A DNA stretch of 64,000 nt from Hippophae tibetana. Its lineage: Eukaryota; Streptophyta; Magnoliopsida; Rosales; Elaeagnaceae. Every line of letters starts with the position of its first letter. Positions within the stretch are counted from its first letter, which is position 1. Location of the stretch: contig CM072807.1 of NCBI GenBank assembly GCA_037013495.1, positions 5,625,001-5,689,000 on the forward strand, in the 5' to 3' direction. Below are positions 35,895-49,429 of the stretch, piece by piece. Below the pieces are notes generated by a model. It had not been told where the DNA came from and searched no databases. It saw nothing but the letters and a program-made list of their open reading frames with translations. A program made the position numbers and the translations under genes.

Positions 35895-38800
35895 ATGGCT
35901 ACAAAAAATAGAAGTTTTGTCCAACCAGCTATTCCTAGATTTGATGGTCACTACGATCATTGGAATATGTTGATGGAAAACTTCCTAAGATCTAAGGAAT
36001 TTTAGGATCTTATAGAAATTGGGATTGGAGAGATTAAACTGGACAGTTCAGAGGTTTCTGCTCAACAGAAGCAGAAAGATGATGCACTGAAATTGAAGGA
36101 TCTAAAGGTAAAGAATTACCTATTTCAAGCAATCGATAGGTCTATTTTAGAGACAATTCTTAACAAGGATACGACTAAGGATATCTGAGACTCTATGAAA
36201 AATAAGTATCAGGGCTCCAATAGAGTGAAACAGGCACAACTTCAAACTCTCAGAAGAGATTTTGAAACTCTTCAAATGAAGAAAGGAGAAACAATAAATG
36301 ACTACTTTGGAAAAGTGATGACAGTGGCAAACAAGATGCATCTTCATGGTGAGAAAACCACATATGACATTGTGGTTGAGAAAATACTAAGGTCCTTGAC
36401 TCCCAAGTTCGACTATGTGGTCTACTTAATTGAGGAGTCTTATATAATTGAAGATATGTCCATAAATGAATTGTAGAGTTCCTTGCTTATGCATGAGCAA
36501 AGAATTAACAGGACCAATGTAGTTGAAGAAATGCATGCACTAAAGGTTTACACCTTTAATGAGTCTTCAAACACAAGAGGAAGAGGTAGAGGTCGTGGTG
36601 GACGTGGAAGAGGTCAAGGACAACACTCTTACAACAGAAACTACAGAAAAGATGAAGATATGGAATGAAGTAGAGAAGGAACTAAATCATTTTCTCAAGC
36701 TCGAAGGGATGATGATTAAAACAAGAAGAAATTTTTTGAAAAATCAAAGGTCGAATGTTATAGATGTGGGAACTTAGGTCATTACAAATATGAGTGTTGC
36801 ACAAAAATGACCAAAGAGAATGGTGAAAGATCCAACTTTGTAGAAAAAGGAAAGGAGAAAAAGGAGGAGACTTTATTAATGGCCTTCCATGCAATGGAAG
36901 ACACAGATGAAGACACTTGGTACGTGGACACAGGTTGTAGTAACCATATGAGCGGTTGTAAGTCATCCTTATCTAATCTAGATGAGAGTTTCACCACTTT
37001 TGTTAGTTTTGGTGATCGATCAACTGTAAAGGTTGAAGGAAGGGGTGATATTCAGATAAGAACTAAGAATGAGTTCATTGAGGTAATATCTAATGTATTT
37101 TACATACCTGACCTAAAAACAAATTTTCTTAGTGCTGGCCAGTTACAAGACAAAGGTTACACAATCATAATTAAAAAAGAAGAGTGTGAGATTTATGATC
37201 CCAAACGTGGATCAATTGTAGTGGTACAGATGACAAGAAATTAACTCTTCCCCCTCAAAATTAAATCAGTGCAAACATGTTTGATGGCCAAAGAAAATGT
37301 TTCGGTATGGAGATGGCATGAGAGATATGAGCATCTTCATTTCAACGGTCTTAGGACCCTAAAACAAAAGCACATGGTGGAAGGACTACCTGAAATCACA
37401 ATGCATTCCTCAATAACATGTGAGAACTACATCATAGGGAAACATGACTGTGATATGTTTCCTACGAGAAAATCAACAAGAGCTCATAAGATCCTGGAGC
37501 TGATTCATGCAGATCTTTGTGGTCTAATGTCCTCTACATCTAATGGAGGTAAAAGATTTTTCATAACCTTCATATATGACTACAACAGAAAAGTTTGGGT
37601 GTATTTCTTGCAGGAAAAGTCAGAAGCTTTTGAAGCTTTCAAAAACTTCACTACTCTAGTGGAGACACAGACAGAAAAAAGGATCAAATGTCTAAGAACA
37701 GATCGAGGAGGAGAATTTCGTTCTAAGGAGTTTTTTGAGTTTTGCAATGAAAAGGGAATTAGGAGATAGTTGACAACAGCTTATACACCACAAAAAAATG
37801 GTGTGTATGAGAGGAAGAATCGTACCAATATGGTAAGGACTTTACACGCAACATGATAGGTTCCCAAAGTTTTCTGGCCTGAAACTGTTTGTTGGATAGT
37901 TCACATTCTTAATAGAAGTCCAACATTTTCTGTTAAGAACATGACTCCACAAGAAGCATGGAATGAAAAGAAGCCAACTGTAGATCATTTCAAGGTATTT
38001 GGTTGCATAACATATACACACATACCTGATCAGAGAAGGAAAAGGTTAGATGACAAGACTGAGAAATGCATGTTCCTATGGGTAAGTGAATTGTCAAAAG
38101 GTTATAAACTATTTAAGCCAGTTTCAAGAAAGATAATGATAATCCGTGATGTGTTGTTTGATGAGAACAAAATGTAGAATTGGGAAGAACAACCATAAAC
38201 ATCAAAGAATATACCGGTGGAAAGTGAAGCAGATGATTAAAGGATAACTCAAGTGACTGAGACTCAAATCCCTCAGCCACTAACATCACCACAGGAGCCT
38301 CAAGCTCACACATCAGCTCAAAGTGACAAGGAATCTAAAGAAATGAGGGTTTATAATCTGAGAAACCCTCAAACACTGACAATGCCTCCCTGGATGATGG
38401 ACTATGAGACAACTTTCAATGGTTCAGATGAAGACACTACCAACTTTGCATTGTTTATTGGCAGTGATCCCATCACCTTTGATGAAGTTGTGAAGGAAGA
38501 TAAATGGAAGGAGGCAATGGACAGTGAGATACTATCAATTGAGAAGAATAACACTTGGAAGCTCACTGATTTACCTAAAGGGCAAAAGTAAATTGGGGTA
38601 AAGTGGATATTCAAAACAAAAGTGAATGAAAGATGAGAGGTTGACAAATATAAAACTCGTTTGGTGGCTAAAGGATACAAACAAAAGCAAGGCATAAACT
38701 ATAATGAAATCTTTGCACCTGTAGCAAGGCATAAACTATAATGAAATCTTTGCACCTGTAGCAAGGCATGAAACCATAAAAATGCTCATATCCTTGGATG

Positions 38801-40014
38801 CAAAGAAATCCTGGAAGATTCAGATTCTACAGATGGATGTAAAGTCTGCTTTTCTCCATGGAGAATTGTAGGAAGAGGTTTATGTTGAATAACCTCCTGG
38901 TTTTGTTCAAAAGGGAAAAGAAGAAAAAGTGTTAAAGTTGAAGAAAACACTCTATGGCCTGAAGCAGGATCCACGAGCATGGTACAACAGAATTGACACA
39001 TATTTTGCCAAGTTAGGTTTTGGGAAATGTCCCTCAGAAAATACATTGTATACTAAGGTTGGAACTGTAGGTAAACTTCTAATCATGTCACTCTATGTTG
39101 ATGACCTAATCTATACAGGAAACAATCAAGAAATGATTAATGAGTTCAAAAACTCAATGATGAGAGAATTCGAGATGACAGATCTAGGACTGCTGCACTA
39201 CTTCTTGAGGATAGAAGTAATTCAAAACTCTTTTGGTAACTTCATTTACCAAAAGAAATATGCACATGAAGTGCTTGAAAGATTTCAAATGGAAGATTGT
39301 CGAGCTATTGGGACTCCAGTTGAACATGGATTAAAAATCAGCAAGGATGAAGGAGGAAGAGAGGTTGATAACACTTTCTTCAAACAAATCGTTGGAAGTA
39401 TCATGTATCTTACTTCAACTAGACTAGACATCATGTATGGTGTGAGCCTAATAAGTAGATACATGGAAAATCCAACAGAGTTGAACCTGAATGCAGCAAG
39501 AAGAATTCTAAGATACATAAATGGGACACTAGACTATGGAGTGTTCTATAAGAAAGGTGACAACTTAGATTTCTATGGTTACACTGATAGTGATTATGTA
39601 GAAGATCTAAATAATAGAAAAAGCACATCATGCCATGCTTATATGTTAAGCTCAGAAGCTATCTCATGGTCCTTATAGAAGCAACCTATAATCACTCTAT
39701 CAACTACTAAAGTTGAGTATGTGGCAGCAACATCAAGCTCCTGCCAAGGGATCTAGATGAAGAAAATGTTTGAAGTCCTAGGAATGAAGCAGACAACCCT
39801 ATGATAATCTATTGTGATAACATGTCTACTATCAAACTGTCTAAAAATCCAGTGGAGGAGCAAACACATAGATGTCAGATTTCATTTTCTTCGTGACTTA
39901 TGTCAAGATGGAGTTATTGAGTTGAAGTATTACAAAAGTTTAGAGAAACTTAGGAAGTTGCTTGGAATATGCTCAGTCCTCAGTCTCGAACAAGGGAGGA
40001 TTGCTCAAATTTGA
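35895..40014 (+). pseudogene. Copia gag-pol polyprotein, disabled
   Basis: Starts MATKNRSFVQPAIPRFDG. Domains in order: gag (UBN2 type, to about 36670), CCHC zinc knuckle CYRCGNLGHYKYEC (36756-36797), protease with D-T-G (36927-36935), GAG-pre-integrase and integrase core (37269-37850; LRTDRGGEFRS visible), reverse transcriptase with YVDD (39094-39105), and RNase H (to about 39920). One frame holds from the start to about 38690. A 37-bp tandem duplication then shifts it by one base, and the rest is read in the new frame. There are at least nine in-frame stops, for example TAG near 36003, TGA 36186-36188, TAA 37242-37244 and TAG 37767-37769. It cannot make an active polyprotein. Confidence 0.9.
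38687..38760 (+). repeat. 37-bp perfect tandem duplication in the reverse transcriptase region
   Basis: The unit 38687-38723 (starts gcaaggcataaactataatg) is repeated exactly at 38724-38760. Because 37 is not a multiple of three, it shifts the frame. The reading frame before and after differs by exactly this one base. Confidence 0.95.
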
Positions 40015-40072
40015 AGACCAATTAAGAAAATTCTAAACTATTTTTTCAGTAGAAAAACAGTTTAAGGGAGGG

Positions 40073-40384
40073 TGTTGAAAGTAGCTGCTGCTACTGCCTT
40101 AATTTTAGGATTGTTTTCAACAATCCATGTTTTCATGAGTGGAGTATTCCATGTGTTTCATGAGTAGAGTATTTCATGTTTTCATGAATGGTGTGAACAT
40201 GAGTTCCTAGTTTTAAAAAGTGGTGTTTTCCACTCCTAAAAATATGTAAAACTACTGAAATTTCAGCAGTTTGTTTCCTATAAATTGATGTAATAATAAG
40301 TTGAATATATAAGTAGAAAAAATGTTTTCGGTCTCCAAAATGTGTATAAACTCAATCTTCAAAATTAAGATAAATAATAGAAGA
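40073..40384 (+). repeat. 3' LTR of the Copia element
   Basis: Starts tgttgaaagtagctgctgct directly after the purine tract tttaagggaggg. Compared with the 5' LTR it carries about 50 additional bp near 40142-40190, which look like a local duplication of catgttttcatgagtgg-type sequence. Similarity to the 5' LTR stops near 40384. Confidence 0.8.
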
Positions 40385-41066
40385 GTTATTATTCACGTGT
40401 AAAAATCAAATAATCATCACATGTTTACTATCACATGTATACATGCAATTTTATCAAATATCAACCTTACTTTAAGCTTGTTCATATTCACATAAATTTA
40501 ATGAATATAATTATTTATAGTCTAAAACAAATTAATTTCCATGAAAGATGTTATTTTTATGACATGTCGTTTAAATTAATTTATCTCAAAATATTTTAAA
40601 GATAATATTATTTATTTTTAAAAAATGTAACCGTAAAGGTTCTATATTTATTCTAAAAATAACATTTAGATCTTGTATTTATCTTTTGTAACAATTTAAT
40701 TTTATTATTATAAATAAAAAATGTGACAAATAAACACCTTTTATGTTTTTATTTTTATTTTTTATTTTTTATTATTTCGGTTATAATTTATTTAAATTAT
40801 AAAATTATATTTCTCGTATTTTTAATTATTAAGCATTTACATTACACGATCATACATGCATACACAATACGTATATAATCCTATAGCAATTGATTATTTA
40901 TCTTTGTCATTGCATGTTTAGCTTGACAAAAGTTGGATAGTTACTCTCGAAATAATATCCAGAGTTATTAATAACATAACAAAGTAACCATGTCCCCAAG
41001 CTAATGTTAAGTTGCTACCGTAGTATTCCATCTTAAAGTAGTATGAAAAATCCAAATATAATATAC
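40385..41066. other. AT-rich spacer
   Basis: Nothing recognised between the Copia 3' LTR and the hAT-type MITE. Confidence 0.5.
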
Positions 41067-41556
41067 TAGGAGTGTGTACGGTTTGATTTAGTTTAATTTT
41101 GAGTAAAATAAATTTAACTAAATTGGATCAGATTAGACCGTTTGATTATTAAAAATGTTATAATCGAACAAATTTATCAAGTTTGTAACAATTTAGTCCA
41201 AATAATAATACATAAAATATTATATAATTTAACAAAATACAATTTAATAGGATACAATCAAATGTCATGATCATCGAAAAATGAAATCGGTTCGTAAGCG
41301 AGATGTAGATAAAAACAACTAGTTTTATTATATATAATACAGTGGTTAAATTAAGTTTTAATATATTATTAAAATCAATCCTATCAGTTTAAAAATTAGT
41401 ATAATCGAACTAAAATGTTTAAAATACGATTTTAGTTAATATAAATCGAAACATACCGTTTGATTTATAAAAATATTTGAATTAATCTAGTTCAATTCGC
41501 TTAATTTTTTTGTTTAATTTAGTTCGGTTCAATTTTTAAACAATCCTATAATATAT
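41059..41556. mobile_element. hAT-type MITE, 482 bp
   Basis: The element is 41067-41548. The left end is taggagtgt and the right end is the inverse of taggattgt (8 of 9 match). The flanks taatatac (41059-41066) and taatatat (41549-41556) form an 8-bp target duplication with one mismatch. The inner ends hold ggtttgattta- and tagttcggttcaa-type strings usual for this class of plant MITE. It encodes nothing. Its right end also occurs in the second copy of the duplicated segment at 43008. Confidence 0.7.
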
Positions 41557-42316
41557 TTAAGATGTTTTATATACAGTGTAATTAATTATTATAATTAATG
41601 CTACACCAAGTTATTTTGTAATATTAATTAGAATGTAATAAATTTCCTATATATAATAAGAAATAAAAAGCTATAGAAACCGGCGGGGTAAATCACTTTG
41701 GTGTTATACAGTATTAAAAAAGCTTCTTATTTTATTTGAGTTATATGTTTGATTTTAAAGATAGAATATATATATTATACATAATAATAAATGTATATTT
41801 ACCTACTACATATTTAATATGTATGAATTTTTAATTATAATATTATGTATTTTAATTTTTTTTAAATTTTAAATAAAAATAATATTTTTTAAATACGAGA
41901 TTACATAATATGTTAATATAAGTTATTTTATTGAAATATTTATTATTAATTTTATGTGACTATATTATATAAATTATCATTAAATATTATATAATTTAAT
42001 TATAATACAATTCAAAATAATTTAATTAAATAATAATATATTTAACTTATTTGATACATTACACAAAATATACATATAAGTTATATTTTTTTTGTCTCTT
42101 TTTTTAACCTATATTTATACAATATATAAAAATCTAAATCATACCTAAAATAATTTTATATTTAATAATATTACATATCTTTAAGCTTTTAATTTTTTAT
42201 TTATAAAAGTATACTTGTACAATGTGTTTACCCTTAATAACAATATTAGTTTTGTTCAACCATAACGTTTCCTAAATTATTATTCACATAGTTTTTTTTA
42301 ATATTTATATAATAGT
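41497..42316. repeat. duplicated segment, copy A
   Basis: Aligns with 43008-43899. Shared blocks include atatacagtgtaatt, aataagaaataaaaagctat, agaaaccggcggggtaaatc, gtatacttgtacaatgtgtt and accataacgtttcctaa. The order is the same, with scattered substitutions and indels. Its left part overlaps the MITE end. Confidence 0.85.
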
Positions 42317-43007
42317 CACTGTGTCAAAATCTAGATTAAAATTTTAAGTCGATTTAATGCGTGAATCAACTTTAAATTATTATTTTTTACACATTTTACT
42401 CATTTTTTATTATACTCAAAACCTATATTCGATCACAAAATAGCAGAAAAAAACCAATTTTTTTTAACAAAGTTTAAATAATATAAATAATTTAAAAATT
42501 AAATATTAATTATTTGAGAGTTAAATTTATTACAAAAAAAAATTATATATAAATTCAAAATAAGAATGTAATATCATAAATTCACAAAAAATAACTCATA
42601 TATGTTAAAAAGTTATATTGGTAAAAGAGATTGTTGATGAGTGTTTAAAACACACTAAAATTATCACGATTTTATGTACTTTAATTGATTAAAAAGATTC
42701 ATATTTTTATATAAATTTGTCTTTTCGGAATCACACGTATTTTTGCTTAAAAAATAACTTAAATACTCAAAGAAAAATAATAAAGGCAATATATCACAAA
42801 TATATTGAGAAAATAAATGAGAAAAAGTCAAAAAGAAGAAAAAATTGGATAAAATGGATCAAAAATTTCAAAAAAGACGAAATCACGTGCATAGTTGCTC
42901 AACGTCGAGAAATGTTCGCAACGCGCCACAACACACCAAGCATCGCCCAAACAAATGCTAAAGTTTGTGCGTGCATATATGCATACCTCCCAAACAACAT
43001 CGAACTC
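42317..43007. other. spacer between the duplicated segments
   Basis: It has a GC-richer patch at 42885-43005 (gttgctcaacgtcgagaaat, cgcaacgcgccacaacacac), possibly from a retroelement LTR. The open frame 42717-43010 (97 aa, lysine-rich) lacks recognisable content. Confidence 0.4.
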
Positions 43008-43899
43008 TAATTTTTTTATTTAATTTGATTCGGTTTGATTTTTAGAAAATAGATGTATTTCATATTATTATATACAGTGTAATTGATTATTGTAATTAAT
43101 GCTACACTAAATTATTTTGTAATATTAATTTGTATGTAATCAATTTCCTATATATAATAAGAAATAAAAAGCTATAGAAACCGGCGGGGTAAATCACTCG
43201 TGGTGTTATGTAATATTAAGAAAGCTTCTTAATTGATTTTATTTCAGGTTTGATGTTAAAGATAGAATATATATTATATATAATAATAATTGTATATTTA
43301 TATATAAAATTTGACACATAAAAACACACGGGGCTTAAAACATACTAGATATTTAATATGTATAAATTTTTAATTATTATATTATATATTTTAACTTTTT
43401 TTTACATCTTAAATAAAAATAACATTTTTTAAGTTGGAGAAAAATTCATAAAATAAATTACATAATATGTTAATATATAAGTTATTTTATTGAAATATTT
43501 AATTTTAATTTTATCCAGTCATATTATATAAATTATCATTAAATATAATATAATATAATTATAGTACAATTCAAAATAATTCAATTAAATAATATTATAT
43601 TTAATGTATTTGATACATTACACTAAACATACATATAAGTTATATTCTTTTTTGTCTCTATTTTTAACCTATATTTATACCTTCTATAAAAATCTAAATC
43701 ATACCTAAAATAATTTTAAACAAAAATAACTTTATATTTAATAATATTACATATCTTGAAGCTTTTAATTTTTTATTTATAAAAGTATACTTGTACAATG
43801 TGTTTACCCTTACTAATAATATTAGTTTTGTTCAACCATAACGTTTCCTAAGATTATTATTCACATAATCTTTTTTTTAAATATTTATATAGTAGTACA
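43008..43899. repeat. duplicated segment, copy B
   Basis: Second copy of 41497-42316, in the same orientation and about 1.5 kb away. It carries an extra stretch near 43310-43350 (acacacggggcttaaaacat) that copy A lacks. It begins with remnants of the MITE right end (tttgattcggtttgattttt). Confidence 0.85.
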
Positions 43900-46800
43900 G
43901 ATAATAGAATTTTGTTTACTGTTATCATTATAAAAAAAAGTCAATAAATACTATTTTTCAATTTATTTTTTAAATTTTGTGTCATTATAATTAAAAATAA
44001 ACAAACTTTATGTTTATAACATGTTTACATAACTAGTAATTTTAACATTAAAAAGGAAAAAATTGCTTATGTGATCCATATTTTGAAACCCATAAATCTT
44101 TAACTAATACATTTCAAATTTTATAATTTTAAGACTTTAGGATGTTAATGTATTGTAATACCGAAACTTACTAGAATTATAAAGTTTAAGGATATTTTAA
44201 ATCTAAGACTTTAGGGATCAAAGTATACAATAATTTTTTTTATAAAAAAATAAGATTGATTTAAATGTACTAGTTTTTAAAAGATGTAAAGCTTTCAAAA
44301 ATATAAATTTAATCCCGTTAAAAGTCTATCTTACAATCATGAAAAGTAATGATAAATATAAGATTGAACAGTCTATTTTTTTTTTTTTACCAATTTGACT
44401 CTAATTTGAATTAAATTTGATTTTTTTTTACTATATATCTAATATGTTGATATAATCAATAAGAACATATTGGATTTTTTATATTAAATAATGTTGAATT
44501 GATGTTAAAATTTATTTATAAATTATTATTATATATAAAATAAAATATATGTAACATTTAAATTTTAAATTAATGTATTTTTAGTAAAATTATTTATTTA
44601 TATAATTACAGCTAATCAAATCAAAACAATAAGTAATATGTTTGTAAAATTATAAAACTATTATCAAGATTTAAAGTTAATATTTATTTCTAAATTAAAA
44701 TTAAAATTTAATGTAATTTATGATATATATAATATTTAAATATAACATATTATAACATAAAAAATTTATTTATTTATAATTATAATAATATTTTCGTATG
44801 AATTGAATTGTAACGGATTATAAAATCTATCAATTTAAATTTAATCTAAATACGAATAGATAATATACTTTTTATATCAAATTCGATTCGAATATTAAAA
44901 TTTTAATCTATTCTTATTCAAATTTAATAGATTAAGTCAAATTTAAAAAATTATAATATTATTTATTCAATAAAGTTAATATTTAGATATGTGATAAATA
45001 AAATCCTACATAATAATGCTCAAAAAATGAACCATACAATACCACTGCAAGTGCTTGGCAGATCATCGAATAAAATATTAGAATATTTTAAATTGATACG
45101 GAGATATGTTCACATGTTAATTATATAAAATAATGTTATATGAAATATTGCATGTATCCAATAAATATATTATTATTATTTAAATGAAAAGTTAATAATA
45201 TATAATAATAAAATAATTATAAGATATTTATTAATAAGAGGTAAATTAAATTATAGAAAGTAAAATAATATATTTATTAAATTGTTATAAAAACATTTTT
45301 GTATTCATAAAATCATTCTGACTTATCTATATTTTTCACAAATGTAACTTTTTTTCTTTCTTGTTGACTCTACGCTGATGGTACAAATACATAATTAAAT
45401 GTGTTTTGTTGTACAACTGGATAATGGGTAATATGCAAGAAAAAAAATAATTGATTTTTTTAATTAAATATATAAAACAATTATTTAAATTGATTTGAAT
45501 TAAAATTTTAATTACAAAAATAATTCGTAGTTTAAGATTTTTTCTTTGGATGAAGTGAAAATAAAAAAAGTTTAATTTGTTCTGAAAAGACCGAAAGGTC
45601 TAACGAAAGTTCCATAGTCATATTTTATTTTATAAAACAATCACATTATTGCTTCTTTTGAGTCAAAAGTACTGTAACATTCTTCTTAAATAATTATATT
45701 ATCTATAAATTTATAATTAAAACTCAAAATTTAAACATTATACTTGTTAAAATTGAGTTATGCAAGTCAATTCCAAAAATTTCATTCAACGAATAATGAC
45801 TTGTGTTATTTGTAAAATTTACATAACTAAATATTAAACATAAAAATTATTTTTTTATACTCAAACACTACCTACAACTCCGAGGCATGTCTGGTTATTT
45901 ATATTAAATAAATTAAATATAATTTTATTATAATTATTAAAAATTATAATATTATAAATTAATTAAAATTTAAGTTAAATTTATAACCTAAATAATATCT
46001 TAAATTTTTGAAAAATAAGAATCAATCCAAACCAAACTATTCAAATTGAGTTGGATTAGATTGGATATTTTGTTATTTTTTTTTTGTTTTATAATCTTTT
46101 TTTTAAACAAAATTTATTTGTTTTTAATAACTAAACAACTATTATTTTAATAATTGATTAAAATTTGAACCTAAAAGAATTTTAATTTTTTTCAAACAAT
46201 AAATAAATGCAAATCATGTATTAAAATTTTAAATAGTATAGAAATTAACACAAATATTTATTATTTAATTTTGTATTAATATAAACATAAATTATATACA
46301 TAAATAAACCTTTAATTTAAATAATATAAATATGAAAATTAAAGAGTCAATAACTTGACGCTAGGCTTAAGATCTCTACTCGTTATGGAATTAAGATTGA
46401 GAAATGGGATAATATTATTGGATTATGATAAGAAAATAAGAAATAATTAATTAAAATTTAGAAATATGAAATAATGAAAGATTAATTGAAATTTGGAAAC
46501 GTGAAGTGTGTTAGTGAGTAGAAAAAATAATAATTTTATTATATTTTTTACCTTTTAATTTATTAAATAAATATTATATATATATATAATATAATATAAT
46601 ATAAATATGAGTTGAATTGTCTTTGTGAAAATTTTAGCTTTAAGAAGCCGTTTAACCCACTATAGATTGGTTATATAATTTTTAAATCCAAATTATCTCA
46701 ATCACAATAAGAGAATCGTATAACTTAAATTAGATTAGGTTAAATATGATAAAATTTAGATTAAAAATTGTACAATTTATTTGTATTTAGATCAAATTCA

Positions 46801-47610
46801 AATTAACAGATTTTATATCTATAATATATAATTTGAATTGATATATTTTTTATTTTTTTGATATTTTTAATTATGACCATAAATAATAATATTTGTTATA
46901 AAAATATCAACTAAAATTTAAATTAATATATGTCGTGTTTTGTGTACGATAATAATTTATAAATAAATTTTAATATTAATTTAACTTTATTTTATTCGAA
47001 AAAATTTAATTTATTTAGATTTAAATTAATTCAGATTAATTATATCATTAAATTAAATTCAGATTAAAAATCTTTAAATTTAATGATATAAAATCGAATT
47101 TAAATTGATTGAAAATAAATAATTTTAATACGTTGGTAACCATGATCGAGTGTATACTTCAAAAAAAATAAAAAATATGCATCCCTATAATATCTAACCT
47201 TGGGAAACGGAAGAGTAAGAAGTACATTTGAACGTCCAAGAAAAAAATGTCTCTTTATATCAGCGTATCAAGTTGTTTTATGTAATCAATGATATATTAT
47301 TATATTGAATCTAAAATTAAAAATATATAATATTGAAGTAATTATGTAATATTTAATAAAAATAATTAATTATATTATTCATATTTTCTTATATCAATAA
47401 GAATTAAAAGCAACAAAATCTCGTTAGATAAGAATATCTAACCACATCGAACAATTAATTGGGGTCGGTGGTCCAATACTCATATATTCTCTACGCTTCA
47501 CAGGAATATTAATATATAGTATCAACAAAATATTTGTATGGCTGTCATATAAACATAAAATAAAACAATTTGCGTGGTTACATGCAGATTTGATTGAGAA
47601 TGTTGTATAA

Positions 47611-47642
<32 letters not shown>

Positions 47643-49429
47643 TCACCATCTCATTTTTAATTTTTTTATTATTTATGTTATCAATATGATAAATATATAA
47701 ATAAAAATGAACTCTTTTATATAATAATACTCACATTTTAATTAATTTTTTCTACATATTTACTATATATATTGATAACACATGTGTTAAGATATTATAT
47801 AAAAATTATATTACACAAAAAATTGCTATAAATAACATATAATTTTAATATTAGAATAAAGAAGATTAGCAAAAGTATCCTAAATTCTCCCTTGTACACC
47901 ATCTAAAATGTGTTATAAGTTGTAAATAAAATCGGTTCATTAATTTTAAAAAGATACGTGTAATAAGTATATAGAGAAATGTACAAAAGAGTTTTGATAT
48001 TTGCATATAGTTTTACTATTCTCATATTTAAAAAGTATATAATATTGTAATTGATAGTAATCTAGCTACTATTTTTTATACCACTCGATTAAAAATTACA
48101 TTATTTATTAATTATTTTATTTATTTGAATGATAATAATAAGTTTAATTATTCTTATCTTCTTAATCTAATAATTTAAAGCATTTGTCTCTTGAATTTAA
48201 TGATAGTAACATTTGAAGAGTGTAAATATAAAGATAGTATTATTTTTAATCAATATTTTCTTTATATATAATGTTACATATTAGTATTATTTTTAATTCA
48301 ATATTTTTTAACACTTAATTAAAAATGTTTTTTATACATAAGTCTAAAATGAAAAAAAAATCATTTGAGAGGTTCCTTAAGTGATGGAAATCGGAACACT
48401 GATACATCATTTTTTGTCTTAAAGAAAAATTTTGTCCTGTGAAATTGTAGATATACACTACTATGTACTCAAATGAATTTCAATAGGACATAGTTTCGAA
48501 TATGAAATTAACTAGGTCAAACATAAAGTAGTGTATAAAAGAGTTAAAAACAAAATCTTATTATTCTATATATATATATATATATATATTAAAGAATATA
48601 ATTTTAGTGACCGAAAGGCTGTTCACATGTTTATAGCAGCCACAAATACGTTTGGAAAAAGAAAAAGAAAAAAAAAAGATTACTCATTGTATTTAAAGTA
48701 CTGGTATATGGTCCACTTTTTTTTTCTTGGCTAGGTTCTTATTGGACCACTTAGACACGGGTTAGGCTATGAGAAATGACATTCTTACCAACCAATTGAG
48801 TTGACAAATTGAACAATAATTAACATTTTCTAAAGTTGGAAAAGAATGCATGATAACAAAGATGCCAAGGGAATAATAATTCTATCGTTAAAAGATGAAT
48901 AGTATTTGTATGTCAATACAATCTTAAATGTCCTTAAAATTTAGCCTATCTTATAACTTTAAAATTTATAAAAATATCTAAAATATTCCTAAATTTCATA
49001 ATTAATATTATTAGTGTCTTCAAAATTTAATGATATTAACTTTTTCATTAAAAAATATTCATATGACTATAATACTAATTTTAAAGGAGGTTTCTTATCA
49101 ATAAAGACTCTTATGATAAAATTGCACTCGATTTGATCTTAATGTACTGTTTAAGTTACTAGAATCTTGATAAGTTATATGTGTTGAATATAAATTTTTT
49201 CTCATTCGTAATATATAAATAGGTTTTTTTTGTGTATATATAATATACTTATAATCTTCAATGAAACAACATCTAAATATTAAGTTGTTGAATTACTCTT
49301 TTTCTATTCTTACATATTTTTAATTAAATTAATCTTTTAAAGTCCTTGAAATATAATGATCTATGATGTTTGTGATAGTTTTAGTATAATATGTATATAC
49401 ATATTATATATATAATAATGAGTTGAACC
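43900..49429. other. AT-rich intergenic DNA
   Basis: No gene was supported. It contains (AT)n microsatellites at 47611-47634 and 48567-48589. Strings such as attcaaattgagttggatta are common in the AT-rich stretches and may be decayed repeats. The small frame at 48531-48734 runs through the microsatellite and is not credible. Confidence 0.6.

Larger units (their letters stand above)
35511..40384 (+). mobile_element. Ty1/Copia LTR retrotransposon, structurally complete but inactive
   Basis: A full element in order: 5' LTR (from 35511), primer-binding site (35830-35841), gag, protease, integrase, reverse transcriptase, RNase H, polypurine tract (40063-40072) and 3' LTR (from 40073). Both LTRs start tgttgaaagtag. 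They differ by many substitutions, and the 3' copy has about 50 extra bp, so the insertion is old. No 5-bp target duplication could be fixed because the right end of the 3' LTR is unclear. The coding region holds many stops and one frameshifting duplication. Confidence 0.92.

Noticed and set aside
47611..47634. Short-period repeats considered as a CRISPR-like or satellite array
   Set aside because: It is a plain (AT)n microsatellite. No repeat-spacer structure exists in the window, and CRISPR arrays are not expected in a plant nuclear genome.
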